NCBI RefSeq assembly: GCF_964019385.1
Contig: NC_088649.1
Location: 14,990,851-15,054,850 of the forward strand
Length of the DNA stretch: 64,000 nt
From: Sycon ciliatum
Taxonomy: Eukaryota > Porifera > Calcarea > Leucosolenida > Sycettidae
Direction: 5' to 3'
Part shown: positions 56,911-64,000 of the stretch, one piece after another
How the letters are laid out: each line of letters opens with the position of its first letter
How positions within the stretch are numbered: the stretch's first letter is position 1
Notes under the pieces: generated by a model
Told to the model about the DNA's origin: nothing
Databases searched by the model: none
What the model saw: the letters and a program-made list of their open reading frames with translations, nothing else
Translations under genes and position numbers: made by a program

Positions 56911-58343
56911 AATTCAATGGCGTCCCGACGCGACAAGGTCGTCGTCAAGTCGAGTACGAGTGGGCAGTGTAGCGGGTTAGGCTACGCGGCTTGCAACGTA
57001 CTTACAGTCCTACCCAAAATAAGAGTCATTATGGCTTGTTCGAGAAAAGGATGGCAGGCGTCTTGCATGTCAGTCGTCTTCTCTTCTTCTTCTGCTCCGG
57101 TTTCTCATTGATTGAAACCAGGGAGTCTGACAGTCTGTGCTACAGCTACAAGCGGTACTCCCTAACTGAAAAAAAACAATCTGTTGACGTCCGGCGATCA
57201 CGAAATACATGGAAGCGAGACCCATCATTGGCGAGCCCATGACCCCAGTTGACTCGGAGATGCTGCCGCTTGACATCTGGGTGTTCGTTTGTTTTGTCAA
57301 CAAAACAAGACGCTAAACTCCTAGACAAGTAACGGGTATACTCGTGAGGTGCCCATCTTCGCGGTCTTCTTTAGAATGATGTTGAGAATCGGGGAACATG
57401 GGTATCATCATGATCATAGGCGAAATTAATAGGATCATGAGACTTGAGAGGAAATGTTCTAAAATTGACACGATAATAATCATAATTATGGCTCAAACCG
57501 AAGATAGGGTGCGAAGAGCTCGAAGCGGTATTGTTCAATTATTTGCTGTAAATCTAGATGCCAATACTGGCTGCGTTCGTGTACCATGTGACCACAATAA
57601 GAAAAGCTGACAGGATCACTTTTCCAAATTGTTATGACCTGCAAGACTAGCTAGCGCCAGTAGTAGCAGTAGCGGAACAGTGATACAATGTCAATCATGT
57701 AGATCTACATGGTTGTACACACTGGGGAAATGCATCAGCCAAAGATGAGCGGCAAAACTAGCGCACAAACTTCACTCACCCACACACACACTGCGCACAC
57801 CCACTCACCCACACACAGATAAGAGGAACGCATGCACCCCCCCCCCCCCCCCTCCCCTCCCCTTACACACACATACAAACATACAGAGGCACGCATGCAC
57901 CCACATCCACAGAGAAGCACAAACACACGCACTCATGGACACCCCATGGACATCCACTCACGCACTCTCATGTGCACGCTCCTGTTGTGTGATGGTTTGC
58001 ATGCATTGAAATTGCTGTATACACTCGCACACCACAATCGGCATCGCACTCGGACACCACACTGGAAATCGCACTGGGATACCACACTATGACACCACAC
58101 TGGGAATCACATTCGGACACCACACTTGGGATCGCACTCGGACACCACACTCAGAATCCCACTGACTCAAATACCGCACTGGGAATCACACAGGAGCAGC
58201 ACACATCAGCTACCATTGACTGACTAAGAGTGAACTACAATCTGATGGGAAAGGAAGCTGGAGACGAATCCAAAAATAAAATAAAAAACACAAACAAATT
58301 CTCAATAGCGAAAATGATGCACCAAAACATGCATGCGTGCGTA

Positions 58344-58381
<38 letters not shown>

Positions 58382-58800
58382 TGTATGAGACAAAATGTCG
58401 TCATGATAATAATTATAAATTATTATCATAAAGCATGGATGGTCTGCGGTGACATCATGCGATGACGTCATGCAGAGCATAGCTAGGTCATACATGTATT
58501 CATTAAAACAATAACAATGGCATCATAAGAGCAACGGGGACACTAGTCACCGGTGCGAGCAGCCGTGGGTGGATACGTATACGACGGGCAGGCAGGAGAA
58601 ATCAACATCTTTGAGTAGGAAAAAATGCCAAGGAGCTACGGCAGGGTTAGAAGCTGAAGTAAGGCTGCAAAGAACTGGCTGCCTCGATTTCGGAGGAAGA
58701 AAAAAAAAACGAGAACTTCAGCAGCCCTTGTCCCGTTCACTCATATCCAGCACAGTGACAAACCAAACCCACGTCACCATTCGTTGGTAAGCTGAAGCTA
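56911..58800. other. Intergenic region between the unknown gene and ADRM1
   Basis: Both neighbours read leftward, so this holds the 5' flank of the unknown gene and the 3' flank of ADRM1. It includes a poly-C run at 57838-57852, short 'ggacaccacac' repeats from 58030 to 58170 and (GT)n at 58337-58368. No ORF of interest. Confidence 0.6.
58337..58380. repeat. (GT)n/(GC)n microsatellite
   Basis: GT run passing into gcgcgcgcac. Confidence 0.93.
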
Positions 58801-63767
<4,967 letters not shown>

Positions 63768-63784
63768 CTGCAAGAAGAAAAACA

Positions 63785-63787
63785 GGG

Positions 63788-63868
<81 letters not shown>
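63785..63868. repeat. (CA)n microsatellite
   Basis: Uninterrupted CA just upstream of the first ADRM1 exon seen. Beyond it, to the window end, no exon could be assigned with confidence. Confidence 0.97.
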
Positions 63869-64000
63869 TACTTATACTTGTTGCTCACTGCCAAAACTGG
63901 TCACGTGGGTCTCCCCGGGAGAGGGGAGAGAGACTCAAAAGGAATCTTGGAAAGATGACTCAACTGGCTATTGAACCGCCCAACGGCCGACACCCCCTGA

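Noticed and set aside
63860-64000. Another ADRM1 exon upstream of 63767
   Set aside because: A GT donor near 63885 can be drawn, but the translated text does not clearly match the linker or Pru domain.

Overview
The window reads as nuclear DNA of a metazoan, most likely an aquatic invertebrate. Coding exons are short and separated by introns with GT/AG borders. One gene is recognisable as the proteasome ubiquitin receptor ADRM1 (Rpn13). The rest is dominated by transposon relics, miniature inverted-repeat elements (MITEs), minisatellites and long dinucleotide runs. No prokaryotic gene organisation is present. The species cannot be named from the sequence.

Layout. 1-3.3 kb: part of a Ty3/Gypsy-like LTR element on the minus strand, abutting a (TGAGAGAGAG)n array. 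4.1-11.3 kb: one small array of a 55-bp satellite split by two insertions, a 2.6-kb TA-flanked inverted-repeat element and a decayed LINE. 12.7-25.6 kb: DNA-transposon territory, with hAT-like, pogo-like and other MITEs and a 3.2-kb element carrying a broken Mutator-like transposase. 20-36 kb: repeats carrying hammerhead-ribozyme motifs and two Penelope-like element remnants with GIY-YIG endonuclease ends. 36-47 kb: LINE scraps, palindromes, MITEs and no confident gene. 47.4-49.1 kb: about one hundred copies of a 17-bp minisatellite. 49.2-56.9 kb: a minus-strand spliced gene of unknown function, whose first coding exon alone encodes 712 residues of low-complexity protein. 58.8-63.8 kb: the 3' half of ADRM1 on the minus strand, six exons, running out of the window upstream.

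The most notable content is a set of self-cleaving-ribozyme motifs. Ten hammerhead-like sites are visible. Three have every core nucleotide, Watson-Crick helices I and II, and a palindromic helix III of 6-10 nt, the geometry described for type I hammerheads of Penelope-like elements and metazoan retrozymes. One sits at the 5' end of a roughly 0.58-kb non-autonomous repeat, present several times in fold-back copies with (AAT)n at the 3' ends and once as a head-to-tail junction. Four weaker motifs lie in the terminal repeats of the two Penelope-like remnants. This looks like a retrozyme family and candidate autonomous partners in one 16-kb stretch.

Other points: several minisatellites start inside or beside MITEs, several elements are nested with readable target-site duplications, and the ADRM1 introns are packed with CA, GA, CAG and poly-C tracts.
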